A DNA stretch of 64,000 bases from Liolophura sinensis (lineage: Eukaryota; Mollusca; Polyplacophora; Chitonida; Chitonidae): positions 13,067,504 through 13,131,503 of the forward strand of contig NC_088298.1 in the NCBI RefSeq assembly GCF_032854445.1, read 5' to 3'. The position numbers were made by a program, and so were the translations under genes. Of the stretch, positions 13,701-26,489 are shown in pieces (position 1 is the stretch's first letter; the number at the start of each line of letters is the position of its first letter). The notes under the pieces were generated by a model that worked only from the letters and a program-made list of their open reading frames with translations, had not been told where the DNA came from and did not search any database.

Positions 13701-14579
13701 GTCGAAGACAAACTCAATGTCTTTATCTACATGTAGAAAAAGCACACCATTTGTATATAAAATAACACAAGGTACTTGATACAGTCTGCTGTAAAAAGTA
13801 CAATTGAACACTGACCCACATCAATAAGGTGCCAAAAAATGCGTAATTGGGCCAGGCATATCCAGCTGTTGAAAAATTGCAAATTTCCTTGGTTTCCATG
13901 GAGTAAGAGCCGTTGCTGGGCACGTGATTATGACATCAATGATCATTCAATTGTCGCCACAGCCAAAAGTATTGGTCGGAGAGCAAGGCGGTTTGCACCA
14001 TTCGATTTCTCGTCACAAAATACGTCGGATTAGCCTATTAATAACACCATTGGAACCGTTTTTCCACTTTTTGATTTTTACTGTGTCTTTTTGATAATGA
14101 AAATCGGCTACATTTACTATGTACCATCGCGACTTGTCATTACTATATTCAACTTTTGATTATAGGTTATGTGCCCTTCGGTAGCCCACAAGACGTCAAA
14201 TCTTTGGGCCAAGCCCATTTAACTCACCCAGCAATTGTCTTACTTCTAAGTCGAAGACAAACTCAATGTCTTTATCTACATGTAGAAAAACCACACCATT
14301 TGTATATAAAATAACACAAGGTACTTGATACAGTCTGCTGTAAAAAGTACAATTGAACACTGACCCACATCAATAAGGTGCCAAACGATGCAGAATTGGG
14401 CCAGGCATATCCAGCTGTTGAAAAATTGCAAATTTCTTTGGTTTCCATGGAATAAGAGCCGTTGCTGGGCACTTGATTATGACATCAATGATCATTCAAT
14501 TGTCACTACAGCCAAAAGTATTGGTCGGAGAGCAACGCGGTTTGCACCATTCGATTTCTCGTCACAAAATACGTCGGAT

Positions 14580-17500
14580 TAGCCTCTTGCCAGCAGTATT
14601 GGAACAGTTTTTGCACTTTTGGATTTTTGCCTGGTCTTTTTGCTAATGAAAATCGGCTACATTTACCATGTACCATCGCGACTGGTCATTACCATATTTA
14701 ACTTTTCATTATAAGTTATGTGCCCTTCGGTAGCCCAGAAGACGTCAAATCTTTAGGCCAATCCCATTTAACTCATCCAGCAATTGTCTTACTTCTAAGT
14801 CGAAGACATACTCAATGTCTTTATCTACATGTAGAAAAACCACACCATTTGTATATAAAATAACACAAGGTACTTGATACAGTCTGCTGTAAAAAGTACA
14901 ATTGAACACTGACCCACATCAATAAGGTGCCAAAAGATGCGTAATTGGGCCAGGCATATCCAGCTGTTGAAAAATTGCAAATTTTGTTGGTTTCCATGGA
15001 GTAAGAGCCGTTGCTGGGCACGTGATTATGACATAAATGATCATTCAATTGTAGCTACAGCCAAAAGTATTGGTCGGAGAGCAACGCGGTTTGCACCATT
15101 CGATTTCTCGTCACAAAATTCGTCGGATTAGCCTCTTACCAACAGCATTGGAACAGTTTTTCCTTTTTTTGATTTTTGCTGTGTCTTTTTGATAATGAAA
15201 ATCGGCTACATTTACTATGTACCATCGCGACTTGTCATTACTTTATTCAACTTTTCATTATAAGTTATGTGCCCTTCGGTAGCCCAGAAGACGTCAAATC
15301 TTTGAGCCAAGCTCATTTATCTCACCCAGCAACTGTCTTACTTCTAAGTCGAAGACAAACTGAATGTCTTTATCTACATGTAGAAAAAGCACAGCATTTG
15401 TATATAAAATAACACAAGGTACTTGATACACTCTGCTGTAAAAAGTACAATTGAACACTGACCCACATCAATAAGGTGCCAAACGATGCGGAATTGAGCC
15501 AGGCACCTCCAGCTGTTGAAAAATTACAAATTTCCTTGGTTTTCATGGAGTAAGAGCCGTTGCTTGGCACGTGATTATGACATAAATGATCATTCAATTG
15601 TCGCTACAGCCAAAAGTATTGGTCGGAGAGAAACGCGGTTTGCACCATTCGATTTCTCGTCACAAAATACGTCGGATTAGCCTCTTAACAACACCGTTGG
15701 AACCGTTTTTCCACTTTTTGATTTTTACTGTGTCTTTTTGCTAATGAAAATCGGCTACATTTACTATGTACCATCGCGACTTGTCATTACTATATTCAAC
15801 TTTTGATTATAAGTTATGTGCCCTTCGGTAGCCCAGTAGACGTCAAATCTTTGGGCCAAGCCCATTTAAATTACCAAGCAATTGTCTTACTTCTAAGTCG
15901 AAGACAAACTCAATGTCTTTATCTACATGTAGAAAAACCACACCACTTGTATATAAAATAACACAAGGTACTTGATACAGTCTGCTGTAAAAAGTACAAT
16001 TGAACACTGACCCACATCAATAAGGTGCCAAAAGATGCGTAATTGGGGCAGGCATATCCAGCTGTTGAAAAATTGCAAATTTCCTTGGTTTCCATGGAGT
16101 AAGAGCCGTTGCTGGGCACATGATTATGACATAAATGATCATTCAATTGTCGCTACAGCCAAAAGTATTGGTCGGAGAGAAACGCGGTTTGCACCATTCG
16201 ATTTCTCGTCACAAAATTCGTCGGATTAGCCTCTTACCAACAGCATTGGAACAGTTTTTCCCCTTTTTGATTTTTGCTGTGTCTTTTTGATAATGAAAAT
16301 CGGCTACATTTACTATGTACCATCGCGACTTGTCATTACTATATTCAACTTTTGATTATAAGTTATGTGCCCTTCGGTAGCCCAGAAGACGTCAAATCTT
16401 TGGGCCAAGCCCATTTAACTCACCCAGCAATTGTCTTACTTCTAAGTCGAAGACAAACTCAATGTCTTTATCTACATGTAGAAAAACCACACCATTTGTA
16501 TATAAAATAACACAAGGTACTTGATACAGTCTGCTGTAAAAAGTACAATTGAACACTGACCCACATCAATAAGGTGCCAAAAGATGCGTAATTGGGCCAG
16601 GCATATCCAGCTGTTGAAAAATTGCAAATTTTGTTGGTTTCCATGGAGTAAGAGCCGTTGCTGGGCACGTGATTATGACATCAATGATCATTCAATTGTC
16701 GCTACAGCCAAAAGTATTGGTCGGAGAGCAACGCGGTTTGCACCATTCAATTTCTCGTCACAAAATTCGTCGGATTAGCCTCTTACCAACAGCATTGGAA
16801 CAGTTTTTCCTTTTTTTGATTTTTGCTGTGTCTTTTTGATAATGAAAATCGGCTACATTTACTATGTACCATCGCAACTTGTCATTACTATATTCAACTT
16901 TTGATTATAAGTTATGTGCCCTTCGGTAGCCCAGAAGACGTCAAATCTTTGAGCCAAGCCCATTTATCTCACCCAGCAACTGTCTTACTTCTAAGTCGAA
17001 TACAAACTCAATGTCTTTATCTACATGTAGAAAAAGCACACCATTTGTATATAAAATAACACAAGGTACTTGATACAGTCTGCTGTAAAAAGTACAATTG
17101 AACACTGACCCACATCAATAAGGTGCCAAACGATGCAGAATTGAGCCAGGCATATCCAGCTGTTGAAAAATTGCAAATTTCCTTTGTTTCCATGGAGTAA
17201 GAGCCGTTGCTGGGCACTTGATCATGACAAAAATGATCATTCAATTGTCGCTTCAGCCAAAAGTATTGGTCGGAGAGCAACGCGCTTTGCACCATTCGAT
17301 TTCTCGTCACAAAATACGTCGGATTAGCCTCTTACCAACAGCATTGGAACAGTTTTTCCCCTTTTTGATTTTTGCTGTGTCTTTTTGATAATGAAAATCG
17401 GCTACATTTACTATGTACCATCGCGACTTCTCATTACTATATTCAACTTTTGATTATAAGTTATGTGCCCTTCGGTAGCCCAGAAGACGTCAAATATTTG

Positions 17501-18970
17501 AGCCAAGCCCATTTATCTCACCCAGCAACTGTCTTACTTCTAAGTCGAAGACAAACTGAATGTCTTTATCTACATGTAGAAAAAGCGCACCATTTGTATA
17601 TAAAATAACACAAGGTACTTGATACAGTCTGCTGTAAAAAGTACAATTGAACACTGACCCACATCAATAAGGTGCCAAACGATGCGGAATTGGGCTAGGC
17701 ACCTCCAGCTGTTGAAAAATTACAAATTTCCTAGGTTTCCATGGAGTAAGGGCCGTTGCTGGGCACGTGATTATGACATCAATGATCATTCAATTGTCGC
17801 CACAGCCAAAAGTATTGGTCGGAGAGAAACGCGGTTTGCACCATTCGATTTCTCGTCACAAAATACGTCGGATTAGCCTCTTGCCAGCAGCATTGGAACA
17901 GTTTTTGCACTTTTGGATTTTTGCCTGGTCTTTTTGCTAATGAAAATCGGCTACATTTACCATGTACCATCGCGACTGGTCATTACCATATTTAACTTTT
18001 CATTATAAGTTATGTGCCCTTCGGTAGCCCACAAGACGTCAAATCTTTAGGCCAATCCCATTTAACTCACCCAGCAATTGTCTTACTTCTAAGTCGAAGA
18101 CAAACTCAATGTCTTTATGTACATGTAGAAAAACCACACCATTTTTATATAAAATAACACAAGGTACTTGATACAGTCTGCTGTAAAAAGTACAATTGAA
18201 CACTGACCCACATCAATAAGGTGCCAAAAGATGCGTAATTGGGCCAGGCATATCCAGCTGTTGAAAAATTGCAAATTTCCTTGGTTTCCATGGAGTAAGG
18301 GCCGTTGCTGGGCACGTGATTATGACATCAATGATCATTCAATTGTCGCTACAGCCAAAAGTATTGGTCGGAGAGAAACGCGGTTTGCACCATTCGATTT
18401 CTCGTCACAAAATACGTCGGATTAGCCTTTTACCAGTACCATTGGAACAGTTTTTCCACTTTTTGATTTTTACTGTGTCTTTTTGCTAATGAAAATCGGC
18501 TACATTTACTATGTACCATCGCGACTTGTCATTACTATATTCAACTTTTGATTATAAGTTATGTGCCCTTCGGTAGCCCAGAAGACGTCAAATCTTTGGG
18601 CCAAGCCCATTTAACTCACCCAGCAATTGTCTTACTTCTAAGTCGAAGACAAACTCAATGTCTTTATCTACATGTAGAAAAAGCACACCATTTGTATATA
18701 AAATAACACAAGGTACTTGATACAGTCTGCTGTAAAAAGTACAATTGAACACTGACCCACATCAATAAGGTGCCAAAAGATGCGGAATTGGGCCAGGCTA
18801 ATCCAGCTGTTGAAAAATTGCAAATTTCCTTGGTTTCCATGGAGTAAGAACCGTTGCTGGGCACGTGATTATGACATCAATGATCATTTAATTGTCGCTA
18901 CAGCCAAAAGTATTGGTCGGAGAGCAACGCGGTTTGCACCATTCGATTTCTCGTCACAAAATACGTCGGA
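14580..18970 (+). repeat. Eight-unit higher-order block, copy 1 (period 4392 bp)
   Basis: Eight consecutive units recur immediately downstream at an offset of exactly 4392 bp (8 x 549). Shared rare states include GATACACTCTGC (15424), CCAGTAGACGTC (15834), AAATTACCAAGC (15870), GGGGCAGGC (16045), CAGAATTGAGCC (17136), TGATCATGACAAAAATG (17219), GCACCTCCAGC (17699) and CTTTTACCAGTACC (18427). The left limit lies between 14508, where the copies still differ, and about 14583. This exact multi-unit periodicity parallels the higher-order repeats known from primate alpha satellite; only the architecture, not the sequence, is comparable. Confidence 0.9.
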
Positions 18971-19191
18971 TTAGCCTCTTGCCAGCAGTATTGGAACAGT
19001 TTTTGCACTTTTGGATTTTTGCCTGGTCTTTTTGCTAATGAAAATCGGCTACATTTACCATGTACCATCGCGACTGGTCATTACCATATTTAACTTTTCA
19101 TTATAAGTTATGTGCCCTTCGGTAGCCCAGAAGACGTCAAATCTTTAGGCCAAGCCCATTTAACTCACCCAGCAATTGTCTTACTTCTAAG
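18643..19191 (+). repeat. Reference A unit, 549 bp
   Basis: This clean unit serves as a description of the A monomer. In order it contains a perfect 12-bp palindrome TCTACATGTAGA (18667-18678), a TATA-like tract TGTATATAAAATA (18693-18705), CAGCTG (18804-18809), TCCATGGA (18836-18843), CACGTG (18862-18867), AATGATCATT (18879-18888), TCGCGA (19069-19074) and GACGTC (19133-19138). These palindromes recur in most A units. CACGTG and CAGCTG match E-box cores, but nothing shows they are bound. An open frame of 64 codons (18780-18974, +) and an overlapping antisense frame (18664-18864) occur at the same place in most units. I read both as by-products of repetition. No tRNA, snRNA or transposon terminus is evident. 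Confidence 0.85.
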
Positions 19192-22100
19192 TCGAAGACA
19201 AACTCAATGTCTTTATCTACATGTAGAAAAACCACACCATTTTTATATAAAATAACACAAGGTACTTGATACAGTCTGCTGTAAAAAGTACAATTCAACA
19301 CTGACCCACATCAATAAGGTGCCAAAAGATGCGTAATTGGGCCAGGCATATCCAGCTGTTGAAAAATTGCAAATTTTGTTGGTTTCCATGGAGTAAGAGC
19401 CGTTGCTGGGCACGTGATTATGACATAAATGATCATTCAATTGTAGCTACAGCCAAAAGTATTGGTCGGAGAGCAACGCGGTTTGCACCATTCGATTTCT
19501 CGTCACAAAATTCGTCGGATTAGCCTCTTACCAACAGCATTGGAACAGTTTTTCCTTTTTTTGATTTTTGCTGTGTCTTTTTGATAATGAAAATCGGCTA
19601 CATTTACTATGTACCATCGCGACTTGTCATTACTTTATTCAACTTTTCATTATAAGTTATGTGCCCTTCGGTAGCCCAGAAGACGTCAAATCTTTGAGCC
19701 AAGCCCATTTATCTCACCCAGCAACTGTCTTACTTCTAAGTCGAAGACAAACTGAATGTCTTTATCTACATGTAGAAAAAGCACACCATTTGTATATAAA
19801 ATAACACAAGGTACTTGATACACTCTGCTGTAAAAAGTACAATTGAACACTGACCCACATCAATAAGGTGCCAAACGATGCGGAATTGAGCCAGGCACCT
19901 CCAGCTGTTGAAAAATTACAAATTTCCTTGGTTTCCATGGAGTAAGGGCCGTTGCTGGGCACGTGATTATGACATCAATGATCATTCAATTGTCGCTACA
20001 GCCAAAAGTATTGGTCGGAGAGAAACGCGGTTTGCACCATTCGATTTCTCGTCACAAAATACGTCGGATTAGCCTCTTAACAACACCGTTGGAACCGTTT
20101 TTCCACTTTTTGATTTTTACTGTGTCTTTTTGCTAATGAAAATCGGCTACATTTACTATGTACCATCGCGACTTGTCATTACTATATTCAACTTTTGATT
20201 ATAAGTTATGTGCCCTTCGGTAGCCCAGTAGACGTCAAATCTTTGGGCCAAGCCCATTTAAATTACCAAGCAATTGTCTTACTTCTAAGTCGAAGACAAA
20301 CTCAATGTCTTTATCTACATGTAGAAAAACCACACCACTTGTATATAAAATAACACAAGGTACTTGATACAGTCTGCTGTAAAAAGTACAATTGAACACT
20401 GACCCACATCAATAAGGTGCCAAAAGATGCGTAATTGGGGCAGGCATATCCAGCTGTTGAAAAATTGCAAATTTCCTTGGTTTCCATGGAGTAAGAGCCG
20501 TTGCTGGGCACATGATTATGACATCAATGATCATTCAATTGTCGCTACAGCCAAAAGTATTGGTGGGAGAGAAACGCGGTTTGCACCATTCGATTTCTCG
20601 TCACAAAATTCGTCGGATTAGCCTCTTACCAACAGCATTGGAACAGTTTTTCCCCTTTTTGATTTTTGCTGTGTCTTTTTGATAATGAAAATCGGCTACA
20701 TTTACTATGTACCATCGCGACTTGTCATTACTATATTCAACTTTTGATTATAAGTTATGTGCCCTTCGGTAGCCCAGAAGACGTCAAATCTTTGGGCCAA
20801 GCCCATTTAACTCACCCAGCAATTGTCTTACTTCTAAGTCGAAGACAAACTCAATGTCTTTATCTACATGTAGAAAAACCACACCATTTGTATATAAAAT
20901 AACACAAGGTACTTGATACAGTCTGCTGTAAAAAGTACAATTGAACACTGACCCACATCAATAAGGTGCCAAACGATGCGGAATTGGGCCAGGCATATCC
21001 AGCTGTTGAAAAATTGCAAATTTCTTTGGTTTCCATGGAATAAGAGCCGTTGCTGGGCACGTGATTATGACATCAATGATCATTCAATTGTCACTACAGC
21101 CAAAAGTATTGGTCGGAGAGCAACGCGGTTTGCACCATTCGATTTCTCGTCACAAAATACGTCGGATTAGCCTCTTGCCAGCAGTATTGAAACAGTTTTT
21201 GCACTTTTGCATTTTTGCCTGGTCTTTTTGCTAATGAAAATCGGCTATATTTACCATGTACCATCGCGACTGGTCATTACCATATTTAACTTTTCATTAT
21301 AAGTTATGTGCCCTTCGGTAGCCCACAAGACGTCAAATCTTTAGGCCAAGCCCATTTAACTCACCCAGCAATTGTCTTACTTCTAAGTCGAAGACAAACT
21401 CAATGTCTTTATCTACATGTAGAAAAACCACACCATTTGTATATAAAATAACACAAGGTACTTGATACAGTCTGCTGTAAAAAGTACAATTGAACACTGA
21501 CCCACATCAATAAGGTGCCAAACGATGCAGAATTGAGCCAGGCATATCCAGCTGTTGAAAAATTGCAAATTTCCTTTGTTTCCATGGAGTAAGAGCCGTT
21601 GCTGGGCACTTGATCATGACAAAAATGATCATTCAATTGTCGCTTCAGCCAAAAGTATTGGTCGGAGAGCAACGCGCTTTGCACCATTCGATTTCTCGTC
21701 ACAAAATACGTCGGATTAGCCTCTTACCAACAGCATTGGAACAGTTTTTCCCCTTTTTGATTTTTGCTGTGTCTTTTTGATAATGAAAATCGGCTACATT
21801 TACTATGTACCATCGCGACTTCTCATTACTATATTCAACTTTTGATTATAAGTTATGTGCCCTTCGGTAGCCCAGAAGACGTCAAATATTTGAGCCAAGC
21901 CCATTTATCTCACCCAGCAACTGTCTTACTTCTAAGTCGAAGACAAACTGAATGTCTTTATCTACATGTAGAAAAAGCGCACCATTTGTATATAAAATAA
22001 CACAAGGTACTTGATACAGTCTGCTGTAAAAAGTACAATTGAACACTGACCCACATCAATAAGGTGCCAAACGATGCGGAATTGGGCTAGGCACCTCCAG

Positions 22101-23360
22101 CTGTTGAAAAATAACAAATTTCCTTGGTTTCCATGGAGTAAGGGCCGTTGCTGGGCACGTGATTATGACATCAATGATCATTCAATTGTCGCCACAGCCA
22201 AAAGTATTGGTCGGAGAGAAACGCGGTTTGCACCATTCGATTTCTCGTCACAAAATACGTCGGATTAGCCTCTTGCCAGCAGCATTGGAACAGTTTTTGC
22301 ACTTTTGGATTTTTGCCTGGTCTTTTTGCTAATGAAAATCGGCTACATTTACCATGTACCATCGCGACTGGTCATTACCATATTTAACTTTTCATTATAA
22401 GTTATGTGCCCTTCGGTAGCCCACAAGACGTCAAATCTTTAGGCCAATCCCATTTAACTCACCCAGCAATTGTCTTACTTCTAAGTCGAAGACAAACTCA
22501 ATGTCTTTATGTACATGTAGAAAAACCACACCATTTTTATATAAAATAACACAAGGTACTTGATACAGTCTGCTGTAAAAAGTACAATTGAACACTGACC
22601 CACATCAATAAGGTGCCAAAAGATGCGTAATTGGGCCAGGCATATCCAGCTGTTGAAAAATTGCAAATTTCCTTGGTTTCCATGGAGTAAGGGCCGTTGC
22701 TGGGCACGTGATTATGACATCAATGATCATTCAATTGTCGCTACAGCCAAAAGTATTGGTCGGAGAGAAACGCGGTTTGCACCATTCGATTTCTCGTCAC
22801 AAAATACGTCGGATTAGCCTTTTACCAGTACCATTGGAACAGTTTTTCCACTTTTTGATTTTTACTGTGTCTTTTTGCTAATGAAAATCGGCTACATTTA
22901 CTATGTACCATCGCGACTTGTCATTACTATATTCAACTTTTGATTATAAGTTATGTGCCCTTCGGTAGCCCAGAAGACGTCAAATATTTGGGCCAAGCCC
23001 ATTTAACTCACCCAGCAATTGTCTTACTTCTAAGTCGAAGACAAACTCAATGTCTTTATCTACATGTAGAAAAAGCACACCATTTGTATATAAAATAACA
23101 CAAGGTACTTGATACAGTCTGCTGTAAAAAGTACAATTGAACACTGACCCACATCAATAAGGTGCCAAAAGATGCGGAATTGGGCCAGGCTAATCCAGTT
23201 GTTGAAAAATTGCAAATTTCCTTGGTTTCCATGGAGTAAGAACCGTTGCTGGGCACGTGATTATGACATCAATGATCATTTAATTGTCGCTACAGCCAAA
23301 AGTATTGGTCGGAGAGCAACGCGGTTTGCACCATTCGATTTCTCGTCATAAAATACGTCG
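18971..23360 (+). repeat. Eight-unit higher-order block, copy 2 (period 4392 bp)
   Basis: Direct tandem copy of the preceding block, matching it unit for unit except in the unit around 20969-21428. Other differences are single bases, such as GGTGGGAGAG (20562), CCAGTTGTTG (23197) and CAAATATTTGGGCC (22981). No indel excess is seen, so the consensus here looks sound. Similarity ends near 23360, where CTTACCAGCAGCACTGG replaces CTTGCCAGCAGTATTGG. Confidence 0.9.
20969..21428 (+). repeat. Conversion-like patch replacing one unit of the eight-unit block
   Basis: Across about 460 bp the second block does not match the first. It reads CCAAACGATGCGG, AATTTCTTTGG, GTCACTACAGCC, TTGCCAGCAGTATTG, CACTTTTGCATTTTTGCC and CGGCTATATTTACC. 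The equivalent bases 4392 bp upstream (16577-17036) read CCAAAAGATGCG, AATTTTGTTGG, GTCGCTACAGCC and TTACCAACAGC. The combination GCATTTTTGCC with GGCTATATTTACC is otherwise seen at 11885-11935, so a unit of the 11525-12100 type is the likely donor. Both flanks return to block identity, and the length stays at 549 bp. Confidence 0.8.
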
Positions 23361-24249
23361 GATTAGCCTCTTACCAGCAGCACTGGAACAGTTTTTCCCC
23401 TTTTTGATTTTTGCTGTGTCTTTTTGCTAATGAAAATCGGCTACATTTACTATGTACCATCGCGACTTGTCATTACCATATGTAACTTTTGATTATAAGT
23501 TATGTGCCCTTCGGTAGCCCACAAGACGTCAAATCTTTGAGCCAAGCCCATTTATCTCACCCAGCAACTGTCTTACTTCTAAGTCGAAGACAAACTCAAT
23601 GTCTTTATCTACATGTAGAAAAACCACACCATTTTTATATAAAATAACACAAGGTACTTGATACAGTCTGCTGTAAAAAGTACAGTTGAACACTGACCCA
23701 CATCAATAAGGTGCCAAACGATGCGGAAATGGGCCAGGCTAATCCAGCTGTTGAAAAATTGCAAATTTCCTTGGTTTCCATGGAGTAAGGGCCGTTGCTG
23801 GGCACGTGATTATGACATCAATGATCATTTAATTGTCGCTACAGCCAAAAGTATTGGTCGGAGAGCAACGCGGTTTGCACCATTCGATTTCTCGTCACAA
23901 AATACGTCGGATTAGCCTCTTACCAGCAGCACTGGAACAGTTGTTGCACTTTTGGATTTTTGCCTGGTCTTTTTGCTAATGAAAATCGTCTACATTTACT
24001 ATGTACCATCGCGACTGGTCAATATTATATTCAACTTTTGATTATAAGCTATGTGCCCTTCGGTAGCCCAGAAGACGTCAAATCTTTGGGCCAAGCCCAT
24101 TTAACTCACCCAGCAATTGTCTTACTTCTAAGTCGAAGACAAACTCAATGTCTTAATCTACATGTAGAAAAAACCACACCATTTGTATATAAAATAACAC
24201 AAGGTACTTGATACAGTCTGCTGTAAAAAGTACAACTGAACACTGACCC

Positions 24250-25790
24250 ACATCAATAAGGTGCCAAACGATGCGGAATTGGGCCAGGCATATCCAGCTG
24301 TTGAAAAATTGCAAATTTCCTTGGTTTCCATGGAGTAAGAGCCGTTGCTGGGCACTTAATTATGACATAAATGATCATTCAATTGTCGCTTCAGCCAAAA
24401 GTATTGGTCGGAGAGCAAGGCGGTTTGCACCATTCGATTTCTCGTCACAAAATACGTCGGATTAGCCTCTTACCAACAGCATTGGAACAGTTTTTCCACT
24501 TTTGGATTTTTGCCTGGTCGTTTTACTAACTGAAATGGGCTACAATTACAATGTACCATCGCGACTGGTCATTACCATATTCAACTTTTGATTATAAGTT
24601 ATGTGGCCTTTGGTAGCCCAGAAGACGTCAAATCTTTGGGCCAAGCCCATTTAACTCACCCAGCAATTGTCTTACTTCTAAGTCGAAGAAAAACTCAATG
24701 TCTTAATCTACATGTAGAAAAACCACACCATTTGTATATAAAATAACACAAGGTACTTGATACAGTCTGCTGTAAAAAGTACAACTGAACACTGACCCAC
24801 ATCAATAAGGTGCCAAACGATGCGGAATTGGGCCAGGCATATCCAGCTGTTGAAAAATTGCAAATTTCCTTGGTTTCCATGGAGTAAGAGCCGTTGCTGG
24901 GCACTTAATTATGACATAAATGATCATTCAATTGTCGCTTCAGCCAAAAGTATTGGTCGGAGAGCAAGGCGGTTTGCACCATTCGATTTCTCGTCACAAA
25001 ATACGTCGGATTAGCCTCTTACCAACAGCATTGGAACAGTTTTTCCACTTTTGGATTTTTGCCTGGTCGTTTTACTAACTGAAATGGGCTACAATTACAA
25101 TGTACCATCGCGACTGGTCATTACCATATTCAACTTTTGATTATAAGTTATGTGGCCTTTGGTAGCCCAGAAGACGTCAAATCTTTGGGCCAAGCCCATT
25201 TAACTCACCCAGCAATTGTCTTACTTCTAAGTCGAAGAAAAACTCAATGTCTTAATCTACATGTAGAAAAACCACACCATTTGTATATAAAATAACACAA
25301 GGTACTTGATACAGTCTGCTGTAAAAAGTACAACTGAACACTGACCCACATCAATAAGGTGCCAAACGATGCGGAATTGGGCCAGGCATATCCAGCTGTT
25401 GAAAAATTGCAAATTTCCTTTGTTTCCATGGAGTAAGAGCCGTTGCTGGGCACCTAATTATGACATAAATGATCATTCAATTGTCGCTTCAGCCAAAAGT
25501 ATTGGTCGGAGAGCAAGGCGGTTTGCACCATTCGATTTCTCGTCACAAAATACGTCGGATTAGCCTCTTACCAACAGCATTGGAACAGTTTTTCCACTTT
25601 TGGATTTTTGCCTGGTCGTTTTACTAACTGAAATGGGCTACAATTACAATGTACCATCGCGACTGGTCATTACCATATTCAACTTTTGATTATAAGTTAT
25701 GTGGCCTTTGGTAGCCCAGAAGACGTCAAATCTTTGGGCCAAGCCCATTTAACTCACCCAGCAATTGTCTTACTTCTAAGTCGAAGACAA
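24250..25790 (+). repeat. Run of three almost identical adjacent units
   Basis: Units whose landmarks lie at 24271, 24820 and 25369 are spaced exactly 549 bp and are identical over most of their length. They share the private states GTCGTTTTACTAACTG, GGGCTACAATTACAATG, GTCTTAATCTACATG and GTACAACTGAAC. Differences are a few bases, such as CCTTTGTTTCC at 25418 and CACCTAATTA at 25451. Adjacent units elsewhere in A differ much more, so this run is the product of a very recent single-unit amplification. The same type recurs at 28538, 29090, 30198 and 31838. Confidence 0.85.
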
Positions 25791-26489
25791 ACTCAATGTC
25801 TTTATCTACATGTAGAAAAACCACACCATTTGTATATAAAATAACACAAGGTACTTGATACACTCTGCTGTAAAAAGTACGATTAAACACTGACCCACAT
25901 CAATAAGGTGCCAAACGATGCGGAATTGGGCCAGGCATCTCCAGCTGTTGAAAAATTGCAAATTTCCCTGGTTTCCATGGAGTAAGAGCCGTTGCTGTGC
26001 ACTTGATTATGACATCAATGATCATTCAATTGTCACTACAGCCAAAAGTATTGGTCGGAGAGCAACGCGGTTTGCACCATTCGATTTCTCGTCACAAAAT
26101 ACGTCGGATTAGCCTCTTGCCAGCAGTATTGGAACAGTTTTTGCACTTTTGGATTTTTGCCTGGTCTTTTTGCTAATGAAAATCGGCTACATTTACCATG
26201 TACCATCGCGACTGGTCATTACCATATTTAACTTTTCATTATAAGTTATGTGCCCTTCGGTAGCCCAGAAGACGTCAAATCTTTAGGCCAATCCCATTTA
26301 ACTCACCCAGCAATTGTCTTACTTCTAAGTCGAAGACAAACTCAATGTCTTTATCTACATGTAGAAAAAGCACACCATTTGTATATAAAATAACACAAGG
26401 TACTTGATACACTCTGCTGTAAAAAGTACAATTGAACACTGACCCACATCAATAAGGTGCCAAACGATGCGGAATTGAGCCAGGCACCT

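Noticed and set aside
18693-18705. TATA-like tract TGTATATAAAATA as a promoter
   Set aside because: It recurs in nearly every unit with no associated gene, and an AT-rich tract alone does not support a promoter call. Satellite transcription is possible but not shown.
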